In this document: positions 51,315 through 58,755 of the stretch, piece after piece
Layout: the number at the start of each line of letters is the position of its first letter
Position numbering within the stretch: position 1 is the stretch's first letter
Source of the DNA: GJ-E10 sp035625725
Lineage (GTDB): Bacteria > Pseudomonadota > Gammaproteobacteria > Burkholderiales > Burkholderiaceae_F
Assembly (NCBI GenBank): GCA_035625725.1
Contig: DASPPB010000004.1
Coordinates: forward strand, 1 to 58,755
DNA: 58,755 bases
Direction: 5' to 3'
Notes under the pieces: model-generated
Seen by the model: only the letters and a program-made list of their open reading frames with translations
Told to the model about the DNA's origin: nothing
Databases searched by the model: none
Position numbers and translations under genes: made by a program

Positions 51315-51716
51315 TTACATCACCGTCAGGATCGCGTGGTTGCTCAGGATCGAGCCGTACGCGTTGCTCACTTTGACCGCGAACTGCGCGTTATTGTCCG
51401 CGCTCGAGACCGGGGGCGTCGTATAGCTTGCGCCTGTGGCCCCCGTGATGTCGATGCTGTTTTTCATCCATTGGTAACTCAGGGTTCCGGAGCCCACGGC
51501 AACTACCATGAAAGTCGCGGTCTGACCCGCGCCGACCGTCGCGCTGGCAGGCTGCATCGTGATATTGGGCGCGGTATAGACAGCCATGCCACCGCTTCCG
51601 CCGCCTCCATAACCGCCGCCACCGCAGCCGGCCACAAAGGCCGCGAAGAGCAGCGCCATTGCCGGCTTCCAACCGTGCCACTTGCCTGCAAGGCGATCCA
51701 GGGCCGATGACGTCAT
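51315..51716 (-). CDS. Ig-like-domain lipoprotein with poly-Gly tether
   Basis: 133 residues. Signal peptide ending AAFVAGC (Cys31), then the tether GGGGYGGGGSGG, almost the same as in the lipoprotein at 25214-26602. Residues 50-133 form an immunoglobulin-like beta-sandwich: PNITMQPASATVGAGQTATFMVVAVGSGTLSYQWMKNSIDITGATGASYTTPPVSSADNNAQFAVKVSNAYGSILSNHAILTV. Such domains are used in adhesion or ligand binding. It lies 292 bp upstream of the sigma operon on the same strand, possibly unrelated. Confidence 0.82.
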   Translation of the reverse strand: MTSSALDRLAGKWHGWKPAMALLFAAFVAGCGGGGYGGGGSGGMAVYTAPNITMQPASATVGAGQTATFMVVAVGSGTLSYQWMKNSIDITGATGASYTTPPVSSADNNAQFAVKVSNAYGSILSNHAILTVM

Positions 51717-51903
51717 CGCGACCTCCGTTGCGAACCGCGAGTAAATGCCCTTGCGCGCGCATTCGGTTCACGGCGGTCACCGCGTTGCCATTAGGGGTTT
51801 TGACGCACTACTGAACCGTCCGCGAAAAAGCCGGCATGAACCGGCCGCACCATCGCCGCACACGTCGTTTCTTGCCAGATTCGTAGCAAACCGGGAGCTA
51901 ATC

Positions 51904-53043
51904 ATGTCGAAGTCGCTCGTTTCCCCCTCTTCTCTATTTTTCGCGGCCCTGCTCGCCGTAACTGCACTGACCGGCCCCGTCGCTGGCGCAGCGGCCGAGC
52001 CTTTCCTTGACCATTTTTCGCTCGTTGACCGCATCGCATCCACGGTCCCGTTTAACGGAGACCAGAATCCCTACGGCGTCGCGGTCGTAAAGCGTTCCGT
52101 CGGAGCGCTGCGACGCGGACACGTGCTCGTGAGCAACTTCAACAACGCAGCAAATCTCCAGGGAACCGGTACCACGATCGTTCAAGTCGCGCCGGACGGG
52201 AGCGTGAGCCTCTTTGCCCGCCTCGACTCTCCGGGCGTAGCGCGGGCCTGTCCCGGCGGCATCGGCCTCACCACCGCGCTGGTTGCCTTGGATGCTGGCT
52301 GGGTCATCGTGGGGAGCCTTCCCAGTCCGACCGGTCTGGCGGCAAACGCGGGGGCCGGTTGTTTGATCGTTCTCGACAGCGACGGAATGATGGTGGAGAC
52401 GTTTGCGGCCGAAGGAATCAACGGTCCATGGGATATGGCAGCGCTCGACCTAGAAGACAGCGCCGTGCTCTTCGTGACCAACGTATTAAATGGTGACGTC
52501 ACCCGAGGCGCGCCGCACGTCGTCCATGAGGGCACGGTACTCCGAATCGGGCTCAATGTGCCCCAGCAGCACGAGGGAGTTCCGCTGCGCACCGATTCGA
52601 CCGTGATCGCCTCGGGGTTCGCGGAGACCGCGGACCCAAATGCGTTTGTCATCGGGCCGACTGGTCTGTCACTTTCGTGGGATGGAACACTCTACGTTGC
52701 AGACACGCTCAATAGCCGCATTGCGGCCATCCCCTACGCATTGACCCGCAAATCTTCCGCGAGCACGGGCTCGACGCTCGCGCAAGGTGGTTCCCTGAAC
52801 GGCCCGCTCGGACTCGCGCTCGCTCCAAACGGCGACCTTGTCGCCGCCAACGGCGGCGACGGCAACCTCGTGGAAATCACGCCCGACGGCCGCGAGGTAG
52901 CCGTCAAGACGGTCGAGACGGCCACCGGCGCCGGCAGTCTGTTCGGCCTGGCAATCGCGCCGCTCGGTCAAGGGGTGTATTTCGTTGACGATGGCGACAA
53001 CACCTTGAAACTGTTCACTGCAACGCAGCCGCAGTTGCCCTGA
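51904..53043 (+). CDS. Exported beta-propeller protein
   Basis: 379 residues. The ATG at 51904 has a GGGAG site and begins a signal peptide (about 1-29, AGAAA). The mature part is a propeller of NHL/SMP-30-like repeats: GTTIVQVAPDGSVSLFARL, LIVLDSDGMMVETFAAEG, LSLSWDGTLYVADTLNSRIAAIP, LGLALAPNGDLVAANGGDGNLVEITPDGREVAV and GLAIAPLGQGVYFVDDGDNTLKLF. Propellers of this type bind ligands or act as lactonases; no catalytic Glu/Asn/Asp set is evident. A hairpin terminator follows. Confidence 0.87.
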   Translation: MSKSLVSPSSLFFAALLAVTALTGPVAGAAAEPFLDHFSLVDRIASTVPFNGDQNPYGVAVVKRSVGALRRGHVLVSNFNNAANLQGTGTTIVQVAPDGSVSLFARLDSPGVARACPGGIGLTTALVALDAGWVIVGSLPSPTGLAANAGAGCLIVLDSDGMMVETFAAEGINGPWDMAALDLEDSAVLFVTNVLNGDVTRGAPHVVHEGTVLRIGLNVPQQHEGVPLRTDSTVIASGFAETADPNAFVIGPTGLSLSWDGTLYVADTLNSRIAAIPYALTRKSSASTGSTLAQGGSLNGPLGLALAPNGDLVAANGGDGNLVEITPDGREVAVKTVETATGAGSLFGLAIAPLGQGVYFVDDGDNTLKLFTATQPQLP

Positions 53044-53052
53044 GCTCGGGTG

Positions 53053-53090
53053 AGCGCCACGCGCGCCGCACCCGTTGCCTGCGTGGCGCT
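53053..53090 (+). terminator. Terminator candidate after the propeller gene
   Basis: AGCGCCACGC (53053-53062) and GCGTGGCGCT (53081-53090) form a perfect 10-bp stem with an 18-base loop, 10 bp after the stop. TCTCC follows; no long T-run. Confidence 0.5.
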
Positions 53091-53303
53091 TCTCCGGATC
53101 GTGCCGTCGGTTGCGGGGCAGGACGGCACTTGCCGCCTCGGAGCCGCGCCCGACGAGCGGAGTTTCCATCCGCGGAATAATCCGCGGCACCGATTTGCCG
53201 CGTTCTGGCAAGCGCAACTGGTCAAAACGAACTGCCGCCTTCGATTTGCGGACAAGGCGGCGTCCTTGAAAATCTCCCGGTGCAGCGTGGCTCCCCGCCT
53301 CGT

Positions 53304-54326
53304 TCACCTGGTTCGTTCGAGTTCCCCGGGGCGCGCGGCGCGAGGCACCTCGCCATGCTCGCGGGTCGCTTCGCACTTCTCAGCTCGAGGAGCCTGGCTT
53401 GAGCGCTCGAGCATCCACGGACGGGTTTGCCGGCGCGCAACGATGGGCATCTCGCGCACGAACTCGATTGCCTGTCGCGCCAGCAGCCGGTCTCGCGGGT
53501 CCTCGGAGCGCGAGAGCGCGCCGGCTACTGCGTGCCAGGCGCTAAGCACGTCGTGTTCAGCGGCGGCCTCGTGCCTGCTGCGTTCGTTGCCCGCCTCGGT
53601 CAGCGCCAGCGGTTCCGAACCGTCTCGATCAACTCTGGCAGCCCAGCGCAATTCACCCCGCACCCGCCGGCTGGTTGCGCTCGCCGCAATTCCCCACTGG
53701 CGGAGGCGATCGGCAAACTGCTCGCGCCAAAGCGCCAGATCCGCAGGTCCGGGTTCCAGGCGCGCGCCGTCCTGGCCTTGTTTTCTGACAATCAGGTGCA
53801 CGTGCGGGCGCAAGGAGCGCAGGTCAGTCTGCGGCTCGTGCAGAACCATCGCGAACTTGTGCCGCGCGAGCGCGTCGTGCGCAAAGTCGCGCGATGCCTT
53901 GAGAAGCGCCCAGCGATCGACAGGCGGCGGCATCGACAACGTGAGGTGCAGCGCTTCTCGCCGGTGCGAGCGTGATGCAATCGCGCTTCGCGCAAAGCGC
54001 CACTCCTGCGCGAGATCACCGAGCGCCTGCTCACCAAGGATCTGCTCTCCGCGCTCGTCCTCGAGGGGAAGCGCTCCGCGCCGGCTGATGTACGACAGGT
54101 GGGCCTTGATGGGCGCCATGCCGCGGCCTCCGCCCGTCACCTTGACGACGACCTCGGGCGCTCGGCACAGCAGGGCGCGCAACCGGCGCCGAACCTCCTC
54201 GCCGTTTGCCGCCCCCAGACTGCCGTCCTGCCAGTGCTCCGCATTCGCCCAACGGGTGCGGGTGCGCGGACCAAAGAGGCGCTTCCCCCAGTGCAGGAGC
54301 GCGGTCTCGAGCTCGGAAGCCTTCAT
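53304..54326 (-). CDS. Relaxase/mobilization nuclease
   Basis: 340 residues. The ATG at 54326 has an AGGAGG site. The HUH nuclease motif is His175-Val-His177 (RPHVHLIVRK) with a possible third ligand His163 (MVLHEP). Tyr79 in AHLSYISRRG is the likely nicking tyrosine. The sequence GMAPIKAHLSYISRRGALPLEDERGEQIL is typical of mobilizable-element relaxases. The C-terminal part is Arg-rich and helical. It works with the MobC-like protein encoded 128 bp upstream at a nic site, perhaps the one at 55099-55110. It marks DNA that has been, or is, mobilizable. Confidence 0.88.
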   Translation of the reverse strand: MKASELETALLHWGKRLFGPRTRTRWANAEHWQDGSLGAANGEEVRRRLRALLCRAPEVVVKVTGGGRGMAPIKAHLSYISRRGALPLEDERGEQILGEQALGDLAQEWRFARSAIASRSHRREALHLTLSMPPPVDRWALLKASRDFAHDALARHKFAMVLHEPQTDLRSLRPHVHLIVRKQGQDGARLEPGPADLALWREQFADRLRQWGIAASATSRRVRGELRWAARVDRDGSEPLALTEAGNERSRHEAAAEHDVLSAWHAVAGALSRSEDPRDRLLARQAIEFVREMPIVARRQTRPWMLERSSQAPRAEKCEATREHGEVPRAARPGELERTR

Positions 54327-54454
54327 GCCCTCGCCTCCTGTGCACCGCGGAGCCGCCTTCCGCGCGATCGATCGACGCAGCAGGCAAACGGCGAAGTTCC
54401 GAGTCCAAAGTCGGCAGAGCCTAGAAATGCGAGCACGAAGCCCACCGCGTCGTG

Positions 54455-55039
54455 CTACCGACTGCGCGCCGTGCAAGCGCGCCGGTGGGCTCGCGCATCT
54501 TGCTTCGGACAGCGCGTCTGTTCGATATGAGACAGCACGCCAGCGGCGCGTGCAAGGTGTGTCGTGAGTTGCGCGAGCACTGCGGCCAAAGTGGTGCCAT
54601 CGGGCTCTTGCGCGGGTTGCAGCGCGGGATCGAGCTTGCGCGCAAGCTCCCGCATGTTGCGGCCCACCCACGCGAGCTGGTAGTTCGACTGGGCGAGCGC
54701 CTCGATCGCTTCTTTGCCCGCGATTGCGGCGCGGCCTTCTTGGACCGCGGCAAGGGCGGCCGCCACATAGGCCGAGGTGCGCATGCCCGCCTGCGCAGCC
54801 TGCCCCCGCAAGGCAGTCGCCTGCGCTCCGAGGAGCTGCACCGTAACGCGAGGCGCCTCCTGCGTCGCCGATGCGCGCCTGGGCGTTGCCTGTGCACGCT
54901 TGCAATCGCCAGGTTCGCCCACGGTTGCGGCAACCAGCTCCCGCAGCGCAGCCGATCGCGTCTTGCCGTGCCGCTCGCACCACTGGTCAAACGGCTGCAG
55001 CAACCCGGCGAGATCAATGCGTATGCAGCTGCCTGGCAT
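54455..55039 (-). CDS. MobC-like relaxosome accessory protein
   Basis: 194 residues. The N terminus (about 1-40: CIRIDLAGLLQPFDQWCERHGKTRSAALRELVAATVG) looks like a ribbon-helix-helix DNA-binding domain. The middle (about 85-125) contains a helical region and NYQLAWVGRNMRELARKLDP, the counterpart of the NLNQIARxLN segment of MobC proteins. Such proteins open oriT and recruit relaxase. It is upstream of the relaxase on the same strand, so the two form a mobilization cassette. Small Arg-rich ends. Confidence 0.8.
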   Translation of the reverse strand: MPGSCIRIDLAGLLQPFDQWCERHGKTRSAALRELVAATVGEPGDCKRAQATPRRASATQEAPRVTVQLLGAQATALRGQAAQAGMRTSAYVAAALAAVQEGRAAIAGKEAIEALAQSNYQLAWVGRNMRELARKLDPALQPAQEPDGTTLAAVLAQLTTHLARAAGVLSHIEQTRCPKQDARAHRRACTARSR

Positions 55040-55425
55040 CCCCTGCTCCAGAGCACTCGTCGAAGTCGACAGACAGTGCCATGAGCTGCGCCACTGCGCC
55101 TATCCTCCCCTTGCGCTGATCCCAACACCCGCAACCCCCTCGGGCTTGCATCCCAGCCGGATCTAGGAGCACATCCGGTCCTGCAATAGCGCTACTCGAA
55201 ACGCCGCTTCAAGCGAAACGCGCACGTGCCAGGCGCTGCGTGTGGGGGCCGGTTCGCGCCGGCGTGCCCTTAATCGCGCGCAGGTGCTGTTCATTGCGTC
55301 GCCCGGGCACCCGGAGCGGCAGGGTATATCCGCCAGGCATATCCAAATGACGTCTCACCATTGGAAGGACGCCCGCGGGCGTCCGTATGATTTCCACTCG
55401 TCATCTTGCAGTGCCAGGAGATCTC
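55040..55425. other. Intergenic, 386 bp, contains possible oriT
   Basis: It lies upstream of the mobilization genes (minus) and of the rhodanese gene (plus). It holds the nic-like sequence at 55099-55110 with an inverted repeat; the remainder shows nothing clear. Confidence 0.45.
55074..55110. other. Candidate oriT/nic site
   Basis: CCTATCCTCCCC at 55099-55110 resembles the RP4/MOBP nic region (CCTATCCTG|CCC). An inverted repeat with arms CAGTG (55074-55078) and CACTG (55092-55096) ends two bases before it, as in known oriTs. It is 60 bp upstream of the MobC-like gene. Identity is a proposal. Confidence 0.4.
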
Positions 55426-55875
55426 GTGTTCGATCCGTCTTTGTCCTCATTGACCCAGCCTGACATCGAGGAGCCGGCACCGGCCGCTTCGCCAGGGGCG
55501 GTCACGCCCGAGCATGCCTGGCGGCTCGTGCAACAGGGCAAGGCCGTTTTGGTGGACGTCCGCACCGCCGAAGAGCGCAAGTTCGTCGGCTTTGTTCCCA
55601 AGAGCATTCACGTGGAGTGGGCGAGCGGCGTGGCCTTGCGGCCCAATCCGAATTTCGTCCGGGACCTGGAAACCAAGGTTGAAAAAACGGACCTCATATT
55701 GCTTCTTTGTCGCAGCGGCAAGCGTTCGGCGCTCGCGGCCGACGAAGCGGCAAAGGCGGGCTTTACGCAGCTCTACAACGTTCTGGAGGGCTTTGAGGGC
55801 GATCTGGACGACGATTCGCACCGGGGCTCGTTCGAAGGCTGGCGTTTTCGGGGTCTGCCCTGGGTCCAGGAATAG
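55426..55875 (+). CDS. Rhodanese-like sulfurtransferase
   Basis: 149 residues from the GTG at 55426, chosen for its AGGAG site at 5 bases; an ATG 13 codons earlier is possible. Single rhodanese domain (about 26-145): VTPEHAWRLVQQGKAVLVDVRTAEERKFVGFVPKSIHVEWAS, then the active-site loop with Cys95 in LLLCRSGKRSALAADEA, and LYNVLEGFEGDLD. It passes sulfane sulfur as a cysteine persulfide. 152 bp downstream is a DsrC/TusE-family protein, so the two may form a sulfur-transfer pair, although the DsrC protein lacks the usual cysteines. Confidence 0.93.
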   Translation: MFDPSLSSLTQPDIEEPAPAASPGAVTPEHAWRLVQQGKAVLVDVRTAEERKFVGFVPKSIHVEWASGVALRPNPNFVRDLETKVEKTDLILLLCRSGKRSALAADEAAKAGFTQLYNVLEGFEGDLDDDSHRGSFEGWRFRGLPWVQE

Positions 55876-56027
55876 CGCCCAGGCTATCGGCCGCCCTCGG
55901 TCCGCCGGGGGCCGCGCAGGCGCTCATGACTTTCGGTGCTTTCGCAATTGCCAACGACCATTTTTCGCGCGAAGCGCGGAATCGTATTCTTTGCCCCGCG
56001 GCCTGAAACGACGAGGAGGTATTTTTC

Positions 56028-56375
56028 ATGATCCCCCAGACGAGCAGTCCCACGCGCGCCCGCGCGCCAACAGCGCCCATCGGGTTTGACGAGGACGGTT
56101 TTTTGCTGCAGACGGAAAACTGGAGCCCGGCCCTCGCGCAGGAACTGGCGCGCGAGGCAGGTGTGAGCGAACTTACCGCCAAGCACTGGGAAGTCATCGA
56201 CTACGTGCGCGATCGCTATTTTGCGATCGGCGCATTGCCCGTCATGCGCCTAGTTTGTCGCGCCGCGGGCCTGGATCCGAAAAATGCGCATCGCCTTTTT
56301 AGCAGCTGCAGGAGCCTGTGGCGTATTGCGGGCCTGCCCAATCCGGGCGAAGAGGCCAAGGCCTACATGAACTGA
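56028..56375 (+). CDS. DsrC/TusE-family protein lacking catalytic tail cysteines
   Basis: 115 residues with an AGGAGG site. The family core is clear: FDEDGFLLQTENWSPALAQELAREAGVSELTAKHWEVIDYVRDRYFAIGALPVMRLVCRAAGL, ending RIAGLPNPGEEAKAYMN. DsrC carries persulfide on a penultimate cysteine (CysA) and often a second (CysB) before RxAGLP. Here CysB is Trp98 and the C terminus has no cysteine, so persulfide transfer by the usual route is unlikely. It resembles the cysteine-less DsrC-like (RspA) group, thought to be regulatory. Cys77 and Cys94 remain. Next to a rhodanese gene. Confidence 0.9.
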   Translation: MIPQTSSPTRARAPTAPIGFDEDGFLLQTENWSPALAQELAREAGVSELTAKHWEVIDYVRDRYFAIGALPVMRLVCRAAGLDPKNAHRLFSSCRSLWRIAGLPNPGEEAKAYMN

Positions 56376-56415
56376 TCGGCGGTCCAAGTCCGGACCATAA
56401 AAGCTGCAAATCGTC

Positions 56416-56429
56416 CGCGCCGCGGCGCG
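56416..56429. terminator. 14-bp GC palindrome between convergent genes
   Basis: A perfect 7+7 palindrome (CGCGCCG/CGGCGCG) in the 55-bp gap between the convergent DsrC-like gene and the gene at 56431. No T-run. Perhaps a bidirectional terminator. Confidence 0.35.
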
Positions 56430-56430
56430 C

Positions 56431-57750
56431 TCAGCGATGAGCGCCCCAGACCAGCTTCGGGATACGCACCGAGAAGCGATGGGCCAGACCCGTTAGCTCG
56501 CGCATCAGACTTCGACGGCGCTCGGCGAGGCTGGCATTGAGCGTCAGAGCGACATCCTCACAAATTGCGTTGAACCGCGCCTGCAGGATGCCCACGCACT
56601 TTGCGGTCGTCTCGGGCTGCCCGCCGAGGTTGGCTTCGCGCCGCGCATGCACGAGACACTCGTCGAATAAGGGTTGCAACTGACCCGGGACGCCGTCGAT
56701 CAATCGCTTCACGGCGAAGGTATTGGGCACCAGCAGCTCGGCCACAACGCTGTCGTACTGGGTGAGCACCGTCTCGGCCAACTTGTAGAGCGCGTTGCAG
56801 CAAATGAGGAGAACCTCCTCCTCCGCGCTGCCTTCGATTGCGGCGCGGCGACTTTTCATCGTCGCGACATCCTCCGGCAGACCATCCATGAGTTTGCGCC
56901 GTTGCGCTTGAATTCTGCCTTCGGCAAAGCCCCGCAGGTGACCCATGTCCCAGAAAAACGAAGCCGATCCCGCCTTCCAGATGAGCGCCGAGAGCAGCAG
57001 ACCCGGCGCCGCCATGCTGGCGTGACTGGCGATTGTCAGGGGCGAAAAACCGTGGTGGGGATCCCAACCCATTGCATTGCTCACAATTACGTGCACCACG
57101 ATGCCGGCGACCGTTCCCGCCAAAACCCCCGCCGTCCCGAAAAAGGCAACTCGAAACGGCCGACCCGGAGCCGCAGCGCACCCGAGGAGACCGGCCAGGA
57201 AGAAAATCCACCCCTGCGCCGATATGTTCTCTGAGGAGGAATAGCCATCGATCCAGGCATTGAAAGCCAGCAGTATGAACATCACCCCGAAGCCGGCAAT
57301 CAAGGGGGCGTACTCGCCCAAGGACCGCTTGCGCGCACGCCACGCCTCGCGCTCGAGGGCCGCGTTCAATCCCAGGGCAATGACCTCGTGGAGCAGTTCA
57401 ACCCGGCCCGCGATGGGTGCCCGACTCTGGGTTTTCACTTCCTCGCGCAGGCCGCGGCGCTTGACCAAGTCCGCAAACCGCGCCACTTCCCCGGGCAGAA
57501 GCACAGGGTTGCCAAGAAGCTCCTTGTGGCATTCGTAGCAGAGGATTACCGATTGTCCCTCCTGCATCCAGGGACAAAAAGGGAAAATCCCATCGACCAG
57601 CACCCCACGTCGCGTCTTTGAGCGCCCAAAAAAACGCTCCGCGACGAAGTAGTGCTGAAACGCGTGACTGCGAACGTCAACGCCGGTCGGAGCATAGCTG
57701 CTGGCCACGCGATGAACGCGACATCCGCAAATTGCGCACTGTTCGGACAT
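56431..57750 (-). CDS. Zinc-finger (HNH-like) membrane protein
   Basis: 439 residues from the ATG at 57750 (six codons inside the longest frame), with an AAGAGG site. N-terminal region: Cys5/Cys8 (CAICGC) and Cys71/Cys74 with His75 (CYECHKEL), plus SHAFQHYFV histidines, resembling an HNH/treble-clef zinc knuckle. Four or five membrane helices follow (about 145-270: APLIAGFGVMFILLAFNAW, GWIFFLAGLLGCAAA, VAFFGTAGVLAGTVAGIVVHVI, MAAPGLLLSALIWKA). The last 170 residues are soluble and helical. Function unknown. Confidence 0.82.
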   Translation of the reverse strand: MSEQCAICGCRVHRVASSYAPTGVDVRSHAFQHYFVAERFFGRSKTRRGVLVDGIFPFCPWMQEGQSVILCYECHKELLGNPVLLPGEVARFADLVKRRGLREEVKTQSRAPIAGRVELLHEVIALGLNAALEREAWRARKRSLGEYAPLIAGFGVMFILLAFNAWIDGYSSSENISAQGWIFFLAGLLGCAAAPGRPFRVAFFGTAGVLAGTVAGIVVHVIVSNAMGWDPHHGFSPLTIASHASMAAPGLLLSALIWKAGSASFFWDMGHLRGFAEGRIQAQRRKLMDGLPEDVATMKSRRAAIEGSAEEEVLLICCNALYKLAETVLTQYDSVVAELLVPNTFAVKRLIDGVPGQLQPLFDECLVHARREANLGGQPETTAKCVGILQARFNAICEDVALTLNASLAERRRSLMRELTGLAHRFSVRIPKLVWGAHR

Positions 57751-58675
57751 AGCCTCTTGCCAGGCCATCGCGCTCCGTCTTCATCGCGGAAAACGCGTCG
57801 ACTGGTACTCCCTTCCTCTGATTGCCAGCGTAGCACCGCGGTACTTCCACGGAATAGCGTGGTGAAAAAAACCACAACGTCGTGGGCAAGGTTGAGCAAC
57901 GCGTTGATATAGCGAATTTTTTGCGGCTCTCGCGCAATCGCAGCATGAGCGCGCATGCCGATAAAAGCACGGGTTGAGCCGATGAACGGATCGCGAAACG
58001 ACGGGCCTCGTTGCGATCCATGCAACAGTGCGGGCAGTAGCGCGACGACACCGTGGTTTTGACGGCGGCAATGATCGAAAGCCTTGAAACAGTTGCCAGG
58101 TCTGCGTGATGGATCCGTTGCCGCAACCTGCAATCCGCCTCTTCGCAACGAGCGGAAAGTAACGCGGGACTCTTCGCTCGCTGCGGTGCCTGAGAGCAGG
58201 TGTGCACGCGCCTCGCAATGCAAGCGCCAGTGCCCGCAAGCGCGCCGCAATACCCGCTGCGCGATCGTGGGCTGCTTGGCTGCGCAAAACAAAAATCGTC
58301 TCGTGCCGGCGCCCGCCGGCTGCTTACGCGCACGCACGCACCATTAGCGGGACGGATGCGAGTGTAAGACGCCGCCGCAGGGCGCCCACGGCTGTCGCGG
58401 CACTGCCGCATGACTCGCATCGTCCACGGCTGCGCGGATGCAGGTATCGCACGAACGGATCGACCTGAAACTCGAAGCGGTGCGTGTGTCGGGGGTAGCA
58501 GCGGTAGCCGTCTGTAAATTGTGTTTCTCCACGAGAGGCGTCGAAATCGGTGGCGCAGCCCAACGAAAACCGGGGGAACAAGGCAATGACCCGGCAGTTG
58601 AGCGCAGAAACAATAACCTCGGGCCACAGCCTGCGCGGCGGCTAGCATGAACCGCCCGCAACTGGGAGTTCGATG
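57751..58675. other. Intergenic, 925 bp
   Basis: Divergent gap between the zinc-finger membrane protein and the edge gene. Several overlapping long frames on the minus strand contain cysteine pairs such as YCPHCC and CESCG, but they shift frame and show no family. They may be remnants or chance. Confidence 0.35.
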
Positions 58676-58755
58676 ATGAGCCTTAGGCAAGTTGGCACCG
58701 CTTCGTTGCTTGGCCTGATCGCGATCGCAGGCATCGCGCGGGCCGCTGATCCATT
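58676..58755 (+). CDS. Exported protein, 3' end beyond window edge
   Basis: The first 26 codons of a gene that runs off the window. GGGAG lies 7 bases before the second of two adjacent ATGs (58673 and 58676), so 58676 is preferred. The encoded sequence is a classic signal peptide, MSLRQVGTASLLGLIAIAGI followed by ARAAD (cleavage after ARA). The mature protein is not in the window. Confidence 0.62.
   Translation, partial: MSLRQVGTASLLGLIAIAGIARAADP

Noticed and set aside
53050..54567. 505-codon plus-strand open frame across the relaxase gene
   Set aside because: Antisense to the relaxase with its AGGAGG site and HVH motif; low-complexity Arg/Ser translation.
57677..58690. Overlapping minus-strand frames with CPHC and CESC-type cysteine pairs
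   Set aside because: Considered as a frameshifted transposase or zinc-protein remnant; frames do not join into one recognisable protein.
1..58755. CRISPR arrays, tRNA or rRNA genes
   Set aside because: No regularly spaced repeat, no cloverleaf with a recognisable TTCGANNC arm noticed and no rRNA-like stretch was seen; a tRNA scan could still find one that the eye misses.

Overview
The window is GC-rich bacterial chromosome. The mix of families points to a proteobacterium, most likely a betaproteobacterium: PanD, PtsN (EIIA-Ntr), RhlE, a FadL-family porin, a LivGFHMK amino-acid importer, a YbdK ligase paired with a CPA2 antiporter, a TorF-type porin, YSC84 and RcnB proteins, and a DsrC/TusE relative. 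This placement is inferred from family content, not from a marker gene. Many genes encode exported proteins or lipoproteins. Intergenic gaps are long (several of 0.5 to 1.1 kb). Several starts are GTG or TTG, chosen here by Shine-Dalgarno position. I see no rRNA, tRNA, CRISPR array, insertion sequence or integrase. A gene is cut by each window edge.

Layout. 1-9600: partial gene, panD, two exported proteins, a Do-family periplasmic protease (HtrA) with a small exported partner and a strong terminator, an exported cupin, ptsN, an AHSA1-like protein and a permuted NlpC/P60 (YiiX-like) hydrolase. 9600-16300: FadL-type porin, a 1065-residue STAND-ATPase/BTAD transcription regulator on the opposite strand, paired palindromes in the gap beyond it, and an exported protein made of three copies of an unrecognised cysteine-containing module. 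16700-26600: mostly small exported proteins and lipoproteins of unknown role, including a 26-residue membrane peptide. 27700-31750: RhlE helicase, ArsN2-like acetyltransferase, membrane-anchored alpha/beta hydrolase. 32090-36830: livG-livF-livH-livM-livK, with a 35-codon ORF coupled by ATGA overlaps between livH and livM.

37000-41600: ybdK translationally coupled to a CPA2 antiporter, YSC84-like lipid-binding protein, lipoprotein. 41700-46750: PQQ-type sugar dehydrogenase lipoprotein, three same-strand flavin oxidoreductases, RcnB-like protein, alpha/beta hydrolase. 46940-51020: an ECF sigma factor, a membrane anti-sigma factor and a periplasmic subtilisin joined by two ATGA overlaps, followed 9 bp later by a TorF-like porin and then a START-domain protein. 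The periplasmic end of the anti-sigma factor resembles a subtilisin propeptide, which suggests a protease-gated envelope signalling switch. This is the most interesting system in the window. 51300-53100: Ig-domain lipoprotein and an exported beta-propeller. 53300-55110: a mobilization cassette (relaxase, MobC-like protein and a possible nic site) without an integrase. 55400-58755: rhodanese plus a DsrC-family protein lacking the catalytic tail cysteines, a zinc-finger membrane protein, and the first codons of an exported protein.
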